Assembly: GCF_965227505.1 (NCBI RefSeq)
Contig: NZ_OZ245757.1
Coordinates: 930,001 to 994,000 of the forward strand
Reading direction: 5' to 3'
DNA: 64,000 bases
From: Pelagibius sp965227505
Lineage (GTDB): Bacteria > Pseudomonadota > Alphaproteobacteria > Kiloniellales > Kiloniellaceae
Position 1 is the first letter of the stretch. Each line of letters opens with the position of its first letter. Made by a program: the position numbers and the translations under genes. The notes beneath the pieces are model-generated. The model saw nothing but the letters and a program-made list of their open reading frames with translations. It did not search any database and was not told the DNA's origin. Shown one piece after another: positions 16,467-24,011 of this stretch.

Positions 16467-17000
16467 CTACTGAACCAGCATCTCCTTGAACAGTACGTCG
16501 CGGACCTGGATCGGCTGTGCCGCCGTGTTCACGCGGATCAGCAGCTCTTCGCGCAACCGCTGCAGGCCGGCGGAGCCGCGCAGATCCTCGATACGCAGTT
16601 CCCTCAGATAGACCTGGAAGTTGTCCACGATGCGCGGCAGGACAGTGCCGATTTCGGCACGGTCGGCCTCGCGCGCCAGCTCCAGGCTGATGGAAATCTT
16701 CAGGTAGTTGGTCTTGCGCCCACTGGAATTCAGGTTCACCAGCATTTCCGGCAGATCGTAGAAGACCGCCTTGCTTTCGACCGGGGCCAGCTCTTCCTCG
16801 ACCACGGGTTCCGGCGCCTTCCCGAGCAGCGAGTCCAGAAGCCCGGAGAAATAGGCGCCGGCGACCGCGCCAATGAGCAGCAGGATCGGCAGGATGATGA
16901 AGAGAACGAGCTTCTTGCCGTTCATGCCCCCTTTCGGGGTGGCTTCGATCTCGACATCACCGGCGCCCGGAGTTGCAGCCTGTTCGGCCATTGCGGTCAA
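16467..17000 (-). CDS. fliL: flagellar basal-body protein FliL
   Basis: FliL is a single-pass membrane protein that surrounds the stator. The 177 residues include one membrane helix at about 31-52 (LFIILPILLLIGAVAGAYF). The periplasmic domain has the family core FYDLPEMLVNLNSSGRKTNYLKISISLEL and ends ...IQVRDVLFKEMLVQ. It is first in the minus-strand fliL-fliM-DUF6468-motE run, with an imperfect CtrA-like box about 55 bases upstream. Confidence 0.94.
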   Translation of the reverse strand: MTAMAEQAATPGAGDVEIEATPKGGMNGKKLVLFIILPILLLIGAVAGAYFSGLLDSLLGKAPEPVVEEELAPVESKAVFYDLPEMLVNLNSSGRKTNYLKISISLELAREADRAEIGTVLPRIVDNFQVYLRELRIEDLRGSAGLQRLREELLIRVNTAAQPIQVRDVLFKEMLVQ

Positions 17001-17051
17001 CCTATTCAGTTATCTTGAGTTTTCGACTGCCACGAGCCTACGGATGGTTGG

Positions 17052-17066
17052 TTAAGACTTGGTTGA
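17052..17066 (-). promoter_or_regulatory. imperfect CtrA-like box upstream of fliL
   Basis: TTAAGACTTGGTTGA, with half sites TTAA and TTGA seven bases apart. The fliLM operon is CtrA-controlled in Caulobacter, which makes the position suggestive despite the mismatch. Confidence 0.4.
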
Positions 17067-17108
17067 AAGGCGCAGCTTCCCGGGCATTTCCCGACGATTT
17101 GGGCGCGG

Positions 17109-17136
17109 GGCAAGATCTGCCGGGCAAGCTCTGCCA
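17109..17136. promoter_or_regulatory. two tandem FlbD-like sites upstream of flgF
   Basis: GGCAAGATCTGCCG and GGGCAAGCTCTGCC lie side by side about 80-100 bases upstream of a sigma-54 promoter. The same GGCA-N(5-6)-TGCC pattern recurs before fliF, flgI and the flagellin operons. FlbD is encoded at 55789. Confidence 0.55.
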
Positions 17137-17210
17137 AGAGCGCCCGGCGGTCCCCCCAAGCCGGCCACAGGCTGCGCCTCTAAAGCATTGAAATCATTGA
17201 ATTCATAGCC

Positions 17211-17226
17211 TGGCACGCGGCTTGCT
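17211..17226 (+). promoter_or_regulatory. sigma-54 promoter for flgF-flgG-flgA-flgH
   Basis: TGGCACGCGGCTTGCT matches the -24/-12 consensus (TGGCAC...TTGC) with exactly ten bases between GG and GC. It lies about 75 bases before the flgF start. Confidence 0.85.
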
Positions 17227-17299
17227 TCTCTGTTGGCGACGGCCCCTGCGGCCGACCGACTGCCCCATTGCAACTGCCCAACGAGTGTCAGGTAAGATT

Positions 17300-18028
17300 A
17301 TGGAAAACGCCGGTTACATCGCGCTATCGCGCCAGATGGTCCTGAGGCGGGAAATGAGTGTGATCGCCAACAACATGGCGAACCTCAACACCAACGCCTA
17401 CAAGGGCGAAAGCATGCTTTTCGTCGAGCACCTGGAATCCACGGATTCAGGTGAAAAAATGAGCTTCGTCCAGGACATCGCCCTGGTCCGCAACCTGACG
17501 GAAGGCAATCTGACCGCCACCGAAAACCCCTTGGACACGGCGATCTCAGGAGACGCCTACTACGAGGTGGAGACGCCTCTCGGCCCCCGCTACACGCGTA
17601 ACGGCAGCTTTCGCCTGAACGCAGAGGGAGAGATGGTCACCGCCACGGGCGACAAGGTCCTTGGCGAGGGGGGCAACCCGCTTGTCCTGCCGCCCAACAG
17701 CAGCAACGTGAGCATCACCCGGGACGGCACGGTTTCGACCGACGAGGGCCCCGTCGGCAAGATCCGCCTCGTACGCTTTGAAGACCAGCAGAGCCTGGTC
17801 AAGCTGGCCAACGGCTTCTACGACGCCAACGGCCAGGAAGCCTTGGCCGCCGAGGATGCCGAAGTGGTCCAGGGCATGATCGAGGGGTCCAACGTGGCCG
17901 GCATCGTCGAGCTGACGAAGATGATGCAGACCGTGCGCAGCTACAGCTCGACCGGGCGAATGGTCAACGACGAACATGAACGCATGCGCCGCGCCATTCA
18001 GGCGCTCGGCAGCCCGGCACGAGGATAG
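17300..18028 (+). CDS. flgF: flagellar proximal rod protein FlgF
   Basis: Rod protein, 242 residues from ATG 17300. A longer in-frame extension to 17222 would overlap the sigma-54 promoter and is rejected. The N-terminal rod signature RQMVLRREMSVIANNMANLNTNAYKGE is clear, and the middle has the FlgF/FlgG pattern GPRYTRNGSFRLNAEGEMVTATGD. The C-terminal helix (MMQTVRSYSSTGRMVNDEHERMRRAIQ) completes D0. It is first in the operon with flgG 14 bases downstream. Confidence 0.94.
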   Translation: MENAGYIALSRQMVLRREMSVIANNMANLNTNAYKGESMLFVEHLESTDSGEKMSFVQDIALVRNLTEGNLTATENPLDTAISGDAYYEVETPLGPRYTRNGSFRLNAEGEMVTATGDKVLGEGGNPLVLPPNSSNVSITRDGTVSTDEGPVGKIRLVRFEDQQSLVKLANGFYDANGQEALAAEDAEVVQGMIEGSNVAGIVELTKMMQTVRSYSSTGRMVNDEHERMRRAIQALGSPARG

Positions 18029-18042
18029 GAGAGGAGCAAGCC

Positions 18043-18828
18043 ATGAGATCCCTGAACATTGGCGCGACCGGCATGCTGGCCCAGCAGCTGAACGTCGAAG
18101 TCATCTCCAACAACATCGCCAACATGAACACCACCGGCTTCAAGCGCCAGCGTGCGGAATTCCAGGATCTGCTCTATCAGAACCTGCGCCGTGTCGGCGC
18201 CGCCTCCTCGGACGCCGGTACCATCGTTCCGACCGGCGTGCAGCTGGGCCTGGGTGTCAAATCGGCGGCCATCTACCGCCTTTCCGGCCAGGGCAACATC
18301 CTGCAGACCGAGAATCCGCTGGACCTGGCGGTTAACGGACGCGGCCTGATGATGGTGGAGCTGCCGAACGGCGAGACGGCCTATACCCGCGCCGGTTCGC
18401 TGCAGCTCAGCCCCGACGGCGACATCGTCACCGCCGATGGCTATGTGGTCCAACCCGGCATTACCGTGCCGGAGGATGCCCAGGCGATCACCATCAACGA
18501 GAGCGGCGAGGTCTACGTGGACCTGGACGGCCAGACAGCACCGCAGCGGGTCGGCCAGCTTGAGCTGGCGAACTTCGCCAACGAGGCCGGCTTGGATGCC
18601 ATCGGCAACAACCTGCTGCTGGAGACGGCCGCCTCCGGCGCCGCGACGGTGGCGACCCCGGGTTCGGCAGGGTTCGGCAGGATCATCCAGGGGGCGCTGG
18701 AAACCTCCAACGTCAACGTGGTCGCCGAGATCACCAACCTGATAACCGCGCAGCGCGCTTACGAGATGAACTCGAAGGTCATCGAGTCGTCCGACGAGAT
18801 GATGCGCAGCGTGACGCAGCTCCGCTAA
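18043..18828 (+). CDS. flgG: flagellar distal rod protein FlgG
   Basis: Distal rod subunit, 261 residues as expected. Diagnostic features are the start RSLNIGATGMLAQQLNVEVISNNIANMNTTGFKRQRAEFQDLLYQN and the C-terminal VVAEITNLITAQRAYEMNSKVIESSDEMM. The central TAYTRAGSLQLSPDGDIVTADGY motif is also present. It is between flgF and flgA in one operon. Confidence 0.97.
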   Translation: MRSLNIGATGMLAQQLNVEVISNNIANMNTTGFKRQRAEFQDLLYQNLRRVGAASSDAGTIVPTGVQLGLGVKSAAIYRLSGQGNILQTENPLDLAVNGRGLMMVELPNGETAYTRAGSLQLSPDGDIVTADGYVVQPGITVPEDAQAITINESGEVYVDLDGQTAPQRVGQLELANFANEAGLDAIGNNLLLETAASGAATVATPGSAGFGRIIQGALETSNVNVVAEITNLITAQRAYEMNSKVIESSDEMMRSVTQLR

Positions 18829-18839
18829 GTCGGGAGGGT

Positions 18840-19847
18840 ATGATGCATAAGCATATCTCCACGGCACTCTCGGCGGCATTGATCGCTCTGGCCATGCTGG
18901 CCGCGCCCGCCAGCCGGGCAGCGGCCCAGACTGTGGGGGCAGACGCTGAGATTGCAGCGCTGATCACCCTCAAGGACGAAGCGCTGGTCGATGATCGCGT
19001 GGTGCGTCTGGGCGACCTCTTCGAAGGCATCGCCGATCCGGCCCTGGCGGAGACAGCCGTTGCCCGCGCGCCGAGTCCGGGTGCGACGGTGGATATCGGC
19101 GCCCGCTGGCTGCTGGCGGTGGCCCGGGCCCATGACCTCACCTGGCAGCCGCGCTCGCGCTACGACCGCATCACGCTGCGGCGGGCCAGTCACCGCATCG
19201 GCACCGAGCAGATCGAAGCAGCCCTGCGCGTGGCGCTGGCGGACCGCGGCGTCAGCGGCCAACTGGAGCTGGCTCTGGACAACCCGAGCCTGGAACTGCA
19301 ACTGCCCAGCTCAAACGAGCCCAGCCTCGCCGTCACCGGCCTGTCGCTGGATTCCGCAAGCGGGCGCTTTGTTGCCCACGTGATCGCACCGGCCAACGGA
19401 GAGCCGGTGGCCCGCGCTTCGGTGACCGGCCGGGCGGTGATGCTGACGGATGTGCCGGTGCTGCGCCGCGACCTGAGGCCCGGCGACGTCATCCGCGCCA
19501 GCGATATCGAGTGGATCGCAATGCCGGCGAACCGGCTGACCCGCGGCACCGTCAGCTCCCAGGATTTGCTGCTCGGCATGAGCCCGCGCAGGCCGATCCG
19601 CTCGCAGCAACTGATCCGCGCGACCGACCTGCAGACGCCTGTGGTCGTTGCCAAGAACAGCCTGGTGACGATCCGTCTGCAGACCCAGCGCATGCAGCTG
19701 ACGGTCCAGGGCCGCGCCCTGGAAAACGGCGCCCAGGGCGATGTCATCAGAGTCATGAACACCAAGTCCAACAGCGTGGTGAACGCCGTGGTGATCGATA
19801 CCGGCAACGTCGTCGTCACACCCACCGCCAGCGCCCAAAGCAATTGA
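18840..19847 (+). CDS. flgA: P-ring assembly chaperone FlgA
   Basis: FlgA is a periplasmic chaperone for FlgI. The 335-residue protein has a signal peptide (cleavage likely after AAA or AQT, about residue 30) and a C-terminal SAF-type domain (DVPVLRRDLRPGDVIRASDIEWIAMP, then RRPIRSQQLIRATDL and GDVIRVMNTKSNSVVNAVV). The length is at the long end for FlgA because of an additional N-terminal domain. It begins 11 bases after flgG. Confidence 0.93.
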   Translation: MMHKHISTALSAALIALAMLAAPASRAAAQTVGADAEIAALITLKDEALVDDRVVRLGDLFEGIADPALAETAVARAPSPGATVDIGARWLLAVARAHDLTWQPRSRYDRITLRRASHRIGTEQIEAALRVALADRGVSGQLELALDNPSLELQLPSSNEPSLAVTGLSLDSASGRFVAHVIAPANGEPVARASVTGRAVMLTDVPVLRRDLRPGDVIRASDIEWIAMPANRLTRGTVSSQDLLLGMSPRRPIRSQQLIRATDLQTPVVVAKNSLVTIRLQTQRMQLTVQGRALENGAQGDVIRVMNTKSNSVVNAVVIDTGNVVVTPTASAQSN

Positions 19848-19861
19848 GGGGAGCACGAAGC

Positions 19862-20644
19862 ATGACCTCCAGCCACACCAGCAACCGCCGGGGCCTTGGC
19901 GCCCTGCTGTGCCGCGCGCTGCTTCTGGGCATTGCCGGACTCTCGCTCAGCGCCTGCAACATGCTGACCCGGCTGTCCGAAGTCGGCGAAGAGCCGCAAC
20001 TCTCTGCCATCGAAAGCCCGGCCCCACTGGCCGGTCCGGAAGCGGTGTCCCTGCCGATGCCGGCCCCCATCGAGGTGGAGCGCCAGCCCAACTCGCTCTG
20101 GCGGCCGGGATCGCGCGCTTTCCTGAAGGACCAGCGGGCCGGAACCGTGGGCGATATCCTGACCGTGATCATCGAGATCCAGGACAACGCGGCGATCAAC
20201 AACACCACGACCCGGAGCCGCACCAACGCCGAGGACGCCTCGGCCAGCGCCTTCCTGGGCTACGAGGCCAGCCTCGCCGACATCCTGCCGGAGGCGGTCG
20301 ATCCGACGGACCTGGTCGACCTCGACAGCACCTCCTCCTCCGAAGGCAGCGGCGGGGTCAACCGTACCGAGTCGATCAACCTGCGTGTCGCCGCGCTGAT
20401 CACCCAGGTTTTGCCCAACGGCAACCTCGTTCTCGCCGGCCGCCAGGAGGTCCGGGTCAACTACGAGAAGCGCGAGTTGCAGGTGGCGGGCATCATCCGG
20501 CCGGAGGACATCACCTCGCAGAACACCATCGGTTACGATCAGATCGCCGAAGCGCGCATCGCCTACGGCGGCCGCGGTCAGATCTCGGACGTCCAGCAGC
20601 CGCGCTACGGCCAGCAGGTCTTCGACATCATCTGGCCGTTCTGA
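19862..20644 (+). CDS. flgH: flagellar L-ring lipoprotein FlgH
   Basis: The outer-membrane L-ring subunit. From ATG 19862 it has 260 residues. The N-terminus is a lipoprotein signal with the lipobox LSLSAC, cysteine near residue 36. The mature part shows SLWRPGSRAFLKDQRAGTVGDILTVIIEIQDNAAINNTT and LVLAGRQEVRVNYEKRELQVAGIIRPEDI, both diagnostic. The longer frame beginning in flgA is a shadow. A strong terminator follows. Confidence 0.96.
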   Translation: MTSSHTSNRRGLGALLCRALLLGIAGLSLSACNMLTRLSEVGEEPQLSAIESPAPLAGPEAVSLPMPAPIEVERQPNSLWRPGSRAFLKDQRAGTVGDILTVIIEIQDNAAINNTTTRSRTNAEDASASAFLGYEASLADILPEAVDPTDLVDLDSTSSSEGSGGVNRTESINLRVAALITQVLPNGNLVLAGRQEVRVNYEKRELQVAGIIRPEDITSQNTIGYDQIAEARIAYGGRGQISDVQQPRYGQQVFDIIWPF

Positions 20645-20685
20645 CAACCGCTCCTTTTCACGCCATCCTCGCAGGCAACGAAAAA

Positions 20686-20717
20686 GGGCCGCGTCGACAA
20701 CGCGGCCCTTTTGCTTT
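20686..20717. terminator. bidirectional terminator between flgH and dksA
   Basis: GGGCCGCG and CGCGGCCC form an eight-pair stem with a seven-base loop, flanked by A-run on the left and T-run on the right. It therefore serves flgH on the plus strand and dksA on the minus strand. Confidence 0.9.
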
Positions 20718-20737
20718 TGGCTGAGCGGCAAGCGACA

Positions 20738-21154
20738 TCAATCGTCGCGGTGGGTCCGCTCCATGCGTTCGTGGCGCTCCTGAGACTCGATGGACAGGGT
20801 CGCGATCGGGCGGGCTTCCAGGCGCCGCAACGAAATCGGCTCCCCCGTCTCCTCGCAGTAGCCATAGGAGTCCTCTTCGATGCGGCGCAGCGCGGCATCG
20901 ATCTTTGAGATCAGCTTGCGCTCCCGGTCACGCGTCCGCAGTTCCAGCGAGCGGTCGGTTTCCAGAGAGGCGCGGTCGGCAATATCGGGTTCGTGTAAAG
21001 AGACTTCCTGCAGGTGCTGCAACGTCTCGCCGGATTCGCGCTGCAGTTCATCCTTCCAGGCCAGCAGTTTCTGACGGAAATACTCACGCATCTTCGGGTT
21101 CATGAAGGTCTCGTCCTCGCTGGGACGATAGTTCTTCGGCAGCTTTACAGTCAT
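20738..21154 (-). CDS. dksA: DksA-family RNA polymerase-binding regulator (zinc-less)
   Basis: DksA binds the secondary channel of RNA polymerase and works with ppGpp. ATG 21154 gives 138 residues starting MTVKLPKNYRPSEDETFMNPKMREYF. An upstream in-frame extension is rejected. The coiled coil carries the DxxDxA-like tip (EPDIADRASLETDRS). In the C-terminal globule only the first zinc Cys is kept (YGYCEETGEPISLRRLEARPIATLSIESQ); the other three are Thr or Ser. This Cys-poor form is seen in other alphaproteobacterial DksA proteins. It is probably a housekeeping gene inside the cluster. Confidence 0.93.
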   Translation of the reverse strand: MTVKLPKNYRPSEDETFMNPKMREYFRQKLLAWKDELQRESGETLQHLQEVSLHEPDIADRASLETDRSLELRTRDRERKLISKIDAALRRIEEDSYGYCEETGEPISLRRLEARPIATLSIESQERHERMERTHRDD

Positions 21155-21306
21155 CCCTGGTCCCGTTAATGAGTACCAAATCGCGCCGGGAGTATATGGA
21201 ATTTGCCTTGCCCGGCAAGCCTTTGAACGCATCAAATCTTCTTGTGGCGAGACGGCCCTGCGGGGGGCCGTCGACCGGCGCTTCTGTGCGGTTCCCCGCC
21301 GGCCGG

Positions 21307-21720
21307 TCAGCGCCCGCGCTTGGCCAGTTCGACCGCCGCGCGAATCTCGATTTCGTTCACGATTTCAGCCAGTTTCGGGTCCTCGATCGACCCTTCCCGC
21401 TGGGCCAGAAGGGCGCCGAGCTGCTCCAACTGGGCTATCGGAACCTCGCCGAACATCAGCGCAAGGCGCAGGTCTTCCAGCTCGTCGAGAATATCTTCCG
21501 CCCGGCGCCGGCCGCGGCTGGGGCCCGCCGAGGCGTCTGAAACCTCCTGAATCGCCAGGAGCGCGCTGACCGCCTGAACCGGCCCACCGCCGCTGGTGCC
21601 ACCGGCCTCCTGCGCGGAACCGGCAAGGGCTCTGGCAAAGCCGCCGTCCGCAGTGGAGGAGGCACCGGCTTTTTTGCGCTTTGCCGCGCTGCGAGGCCCC
21701 GAGAGGCGGTCAATCTTCAT
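21307..21720 (-). CDS. fliX: flagellar assembly regulator FliX
   Basis: FliX couples early basal-body assembly to FlbD activity in Caulobacter. The 137-residue protein starts MKIDRLSGP and ends with the family-conserved helical half ILDELEDLRLALMFGEVPIAQLEQLGALLAQREGSIEDPKLAEIVNEIEIRAAVELAKR. The middle is low-complexity. It is divergent from flgI, as in Caulobacter, and has a perfect CtrA-type box about 50-60 bases upstream. Its target FlbD is encoded at 55789. Confidence 0.9.
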   Translation of the reverse strand: MKIDRLSGPRSAAKRKKAGASSTADGGFARALAGSAQEAGGTSGGGPVQAVSALLAIQEVSDASAGPSRGRRRAEDILDELEDLRLALMFGEVPIAQLEQLGALLAQREGSIEDPKLAEIVNEIEIRAAVELAKRGR

Positions 21721-21768
21721 GGCCTGTCCGACACTGGCTGGTTCTTCAGCGACACTGCGCCGGCGCGG

Positions 21769-21783
21769 TTAATAACGGGTTAA
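21769..21783 (-). promoter_or_regulatory. perfect CtrA-type box upstream of fliX
   Basis: TTAATAACGGGTTAA has the exact TTAA-N7-TTAA consensus and lies between divergent fliX and flgI. fliX is the nearer gene, and CtrA control of fliX is known in Caulobacter. Confidence 0.75.
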
Positions 21784-21795
21784 CCTACTGAAAAA

Positions 21796-21888
21796 CCGGC
21801 AATATTTTCCCGGGCCAGGGTGATCCCTTTTTGCCGGGCAGCGGGCCTGCGGCTGACACGGGCCACCAGAACCGGCGGAATTCCGCCG
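21796..21888. promoter_or_regulatory. FlbD-like site cluster in the fliX-flgI intergenic region
   Basis: CCGGCAATATTTTCCCGGG (21796-21814), CCCTTTTTGCCGGGCAG (21825-21841) and the perfect palindrome CGGCGGAATTCCGCCG (21873-21888) precede the flgI sigma-54 promoter by 30-120 bases. They resemble the GGCAA/TTGCC elements found before other late promoters here. Which of the three is bound is not decidable by eye. Confidence 0.45.
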
Positions 21889-21917
21889 TTTTCAGAGGCG
21901 CTTCAAAGATCGGGCGT

Positions 21918-21935
21918 TTGGCACGCCTTTCGCAT
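21918..21935 (+). promoter_or_regulatory. sigma-54 promoter for the flgI operon
   Basis: TTGGCACGCCTTTCGCAT: GG and GC are ten bases apart, with the strong -24 half TGGCACG and a one-base deviation in the -12 half (TCGCA for TTGCA). It lies about 42 bases before the flgI start. Confidence 0.8.
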
Positions 21936-21976
21936 TCCCTAGACCGAACAAGGAACCCACGACGCGGAACGACCTG

Positions 21977-23161
21977 ATGAACCCTGTCCTGCCCCCGCTT
22001 CTGTCCATGGCCCGGCCGAAGATGATTCGCCCGGTCGGCGCCGCAGCACAGCTGCTGCAGTGGCTGTGCCTTGCGGTCTGCCTGCTGCTGGCCTCGGGTC
22101 TCGACAGCGTCCAGGCACAGTCGCGAATCAAGGACCTGGTGGATTTCGAGGGCATCCGCGACAACCAGCTGGTGGGCTACGGCCTCGTGGTCGGCCTCAA
22201 CGGCACCGGCGACGATCTGGACAGCGCTGTCTTCACCCGCGAGAGCCTGATCGGCATGCTGCAACGCATGGGTGTAAACGCGCGGGATGACGATCTCGAT
22301 ACGGACAACGTCGCCGCAGTGATGGTCACCGCCAACCTTCCCCCCTTCGCCCGTCAGGGCACGCGCATCGACATCCACGTCTCGGCCATCGGCGACTCCG
22401 AGAGCCTTTTGGGCGGCACGCTGCTCGTCACCCCGCTGCTGGCGGCGGACGGCGAAGTCTATGCTGTCGCCCAGGGCGGCATCGCCGTCGCCGGCTTCAG
22501 CGCGGCCGGCAATGGCGAGACCATCGTGCGCGGCGTGCCGACCGCCGGACGCATCGCCAACGGGGCGATTGTCGAGCGGGAACTGGGCTTCGAGATGGAG
22601 CAGATGCGCTCCATAAAGCTCGCCCTGCGCAACCCCGACCTCACCACCGCACGCCGCATCGCCGATGCGATCAACAGCTTTGCCGGCGAGACGGCGGCCC
22701 GCTCCCTGGACCCGATGACGGTGCGGGTGTCGGTGCCCTCGCGCTACAACGGCGACACCGTCGCCATGATGACCGACATCGAGCAACTGCCGATACGGGT
22801 CGACCAGCCGGCCCGGGTGATCATCGACGAGGCCTCCGGCATCATTGTCATGGGCGAAAACGTGCGCATCAGCACCGTGGCCATCGCCCAGGGCAACCTG
22901 ACCATCCGCATCACCGAAACGCCGCAGGTCAGCCAGCCCAACGCCTTTTCCAACACCGGCAACACCGAGGTCGTGGACCGCACGGAAATCGAGATCGACG
23001 AAGACGCGGACAACCGCCTGGCCGTCGTCCCCGCCGGAGTCAGCCTGCAGGAGCTGGTCAACGGGCTCAACGCACTCGGCATCGGACCGCGGGACATGAT
23101 CTCCATTCTTCAGGCGATCAAGGCCGCCGGCGCCCTGCAGGCCGAGATCGAGGTGCTCTGA
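21977..23161 (+). CDS. flgI: flagellar P-ring protein FlgI
   Basis: Periplasmic P-ring subunit of 394 residues. A long signal peptide (hydrophobic about residues 28-45, cut near VQAQ) precedes the start of the mature protein SRIKDLVDFEGIRDNQLVGYGLVVGLNGTGDD, which is diagnostic. The C-terminal VVPAGVSLQELVNGLNALGIGPRDMISILQAIKAAGALQAEIEVL is also typical. The stop is 2 bases from the flgJ start. Opens the plus-strand run flgI-flgJ-flgN-flgK-flgL. Confidence 0.97.
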   Translation: MNPVLPPLLSMARPKMIRPVGAAAQLLQWLCLAVCLLLASGLDSVQAQSRIKDLVDFEGIRDNQLVGYGLVVGLNGTGDDLDSAVFTRESLIGMLQRMGVNARDDDLDTDNVAAVMVTANLPPFARQGTRIDIHVSAIGDSESLLGGTLLVTPLLAADGEVYAVAQGGIAVAGFSAAGNGETIVRGVPTAGRIANGAIVERELGFEMEQMRSIKLALRNPDLTTARRIADAINSFAGETAARSLDPMTVRVSVPSRYNGDTVAMMTDIEQLPIRVDQPARVIIDEASGIIVMGENVRISTVAIAQGNLTIRITETPQVSQPNAFSNTGNTEVVDRTEIEIDEDADNRLAVVPAGVSLQELVNGLNALGIGPRDMISILQAIKAAGALQAEIEVL

Positions 23162-23163
23162 CC

Positions 23164-23505
23164 ATGCTGCAGGCCCCCGTAAGCCCCTTTGTCGCCGGTT
23201 TGGAGGCCGCAAGGCCCCAGGCCGGCGCGTCTGCCAAGACCACGCCCGCCGGGACCCTGGAAGCGGCGGAGCGCGCCGCGAAGAAGGCCGGCGAGGAGTT
23301 CGAGGCCCTCTTCATATCGGAAATGCTCGCGCCGGTGTTCAAGAACCTCAAGACAGACGGGCTTTTCGGCGGCGGCTCCGGCGAGGAGATCTACCGGTCG
23401 ATGTTGGTTCAGGAGTACGGCAAGGCCGTGGCCAAGGCCGGCGGCGTCGGCATCGCCGAATCGGTGCAGCGCGAAATCCTCAAGATGCAGGAGATGCAGT
23501 CATGA
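23164..23505 (+). CDS. flgJ: rod-binding/capping protein, FlgJ N-terminal type
   Basis: 113 residues corresponding only to the rod-cap half of FlgJ. The conserved core is AGEEFEALFISEMLAPVFKNLKTDGLFGGGSGEEIYRSMLVQEYGKAVAKAGGVGIAESVQREI. The muramidase half of gammaproteobacterial FlgJ is absent, the usual state in alphaproteobacteria, so a separate peptidoglycan hydrolase must open the wall. It overlaps flgN-like by ATGA at 23502. Confidence 0.9.
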   Translation: MLQAPVSPFVAGLEAARPQAGASAKTTPAGTLEAAERAAKKAGEEFEALFISEMLAPVFKNLKTDGLFGGGSGEEIYRSMLVQEYGKAVAKAGGVGIAESVQREILKMQEMQS

Positions 23506-23963
23506 TCGAACAGCAGTCCGAGGCACAGCCGCCGTCGCCGGCGGAACTGCGTCAGGTCATCCAACTTGTCGAGGATCTTACGGCCGTCATGAGCCGTGAG
23601 GTCGAGCTCTTGCGGGCTATGCGGGTTCGCGACTTCGGCGAGCTTCAGGACCACAAACTGGCGCTGGTGCAGAGCTACGAAAAGCAGACGGAGGCGCTGC
23701 GCAGCAATCCGGCCTTCGCGGAGCTGATCGACCCGCGCCTGCGCGAAGAGCTGACCGACGTCATGGAGCGCATGCACGCCGTGATGTCCGAGAACGAAAC
23801 CGCCATCAACGCAGCCCGGGCCGCCAACCAGCGGATCGCCACGGCCATCGTCAACGCCGTGCAAAGCTACCAGAGCGAGTCGAGCGGCTACTCGAACAAC
23901 GGCGGCGCCAGCCGCTCGGCTGGCCAGCCGCCGGTTTCGGTGCAGATTGACCAGCAGCTTTAG
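23502..23963 (+). CDS. flgN: FlgN-like export chaperone
   Basis: FlgN escorts the hook-filament junction proteins FlgK and FlgL. The 153-residue protein is helical and charged (LRQVIQLVEDLTAVMSREVELLRAMRVRDFGELQDHKLALVQSYE), with a C-terminal helix AANQRIATAIVNAVQSYQ as in the family, then a Ser/Gly/Asn tail. The gene is immediately before its expected clients flgK and flgL. Family assignment rests on pattern and context, since FlgN sequences diverge strongly. Confidence 0.8.
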   Translation: MIEQQSEAQPPSPAELRQVIQLVEDLTAVMSREVELLRAMRVRDFGELQDHKLALVQSYEKQTEALRSNPAFAELIDPRLREELTDVMERMHAVMSENETAINAARAANQRIATAIVNAVQSYQSESSGYSNNGGASRSAGQPPVSVQIDQQL

Positions 23964-24011
23964 TCCTCAGCCAAGGCAAACCGCGGAACAGATGAGAGAG
24001 AGACGCCAAAG

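Noticed and set aside
14283..17018. 911-codon plus-strand open frame opposite motE-fliM-fliL
   Set aside because: Antisense shadow: four well-recognised flagellar genes are on the other strand.
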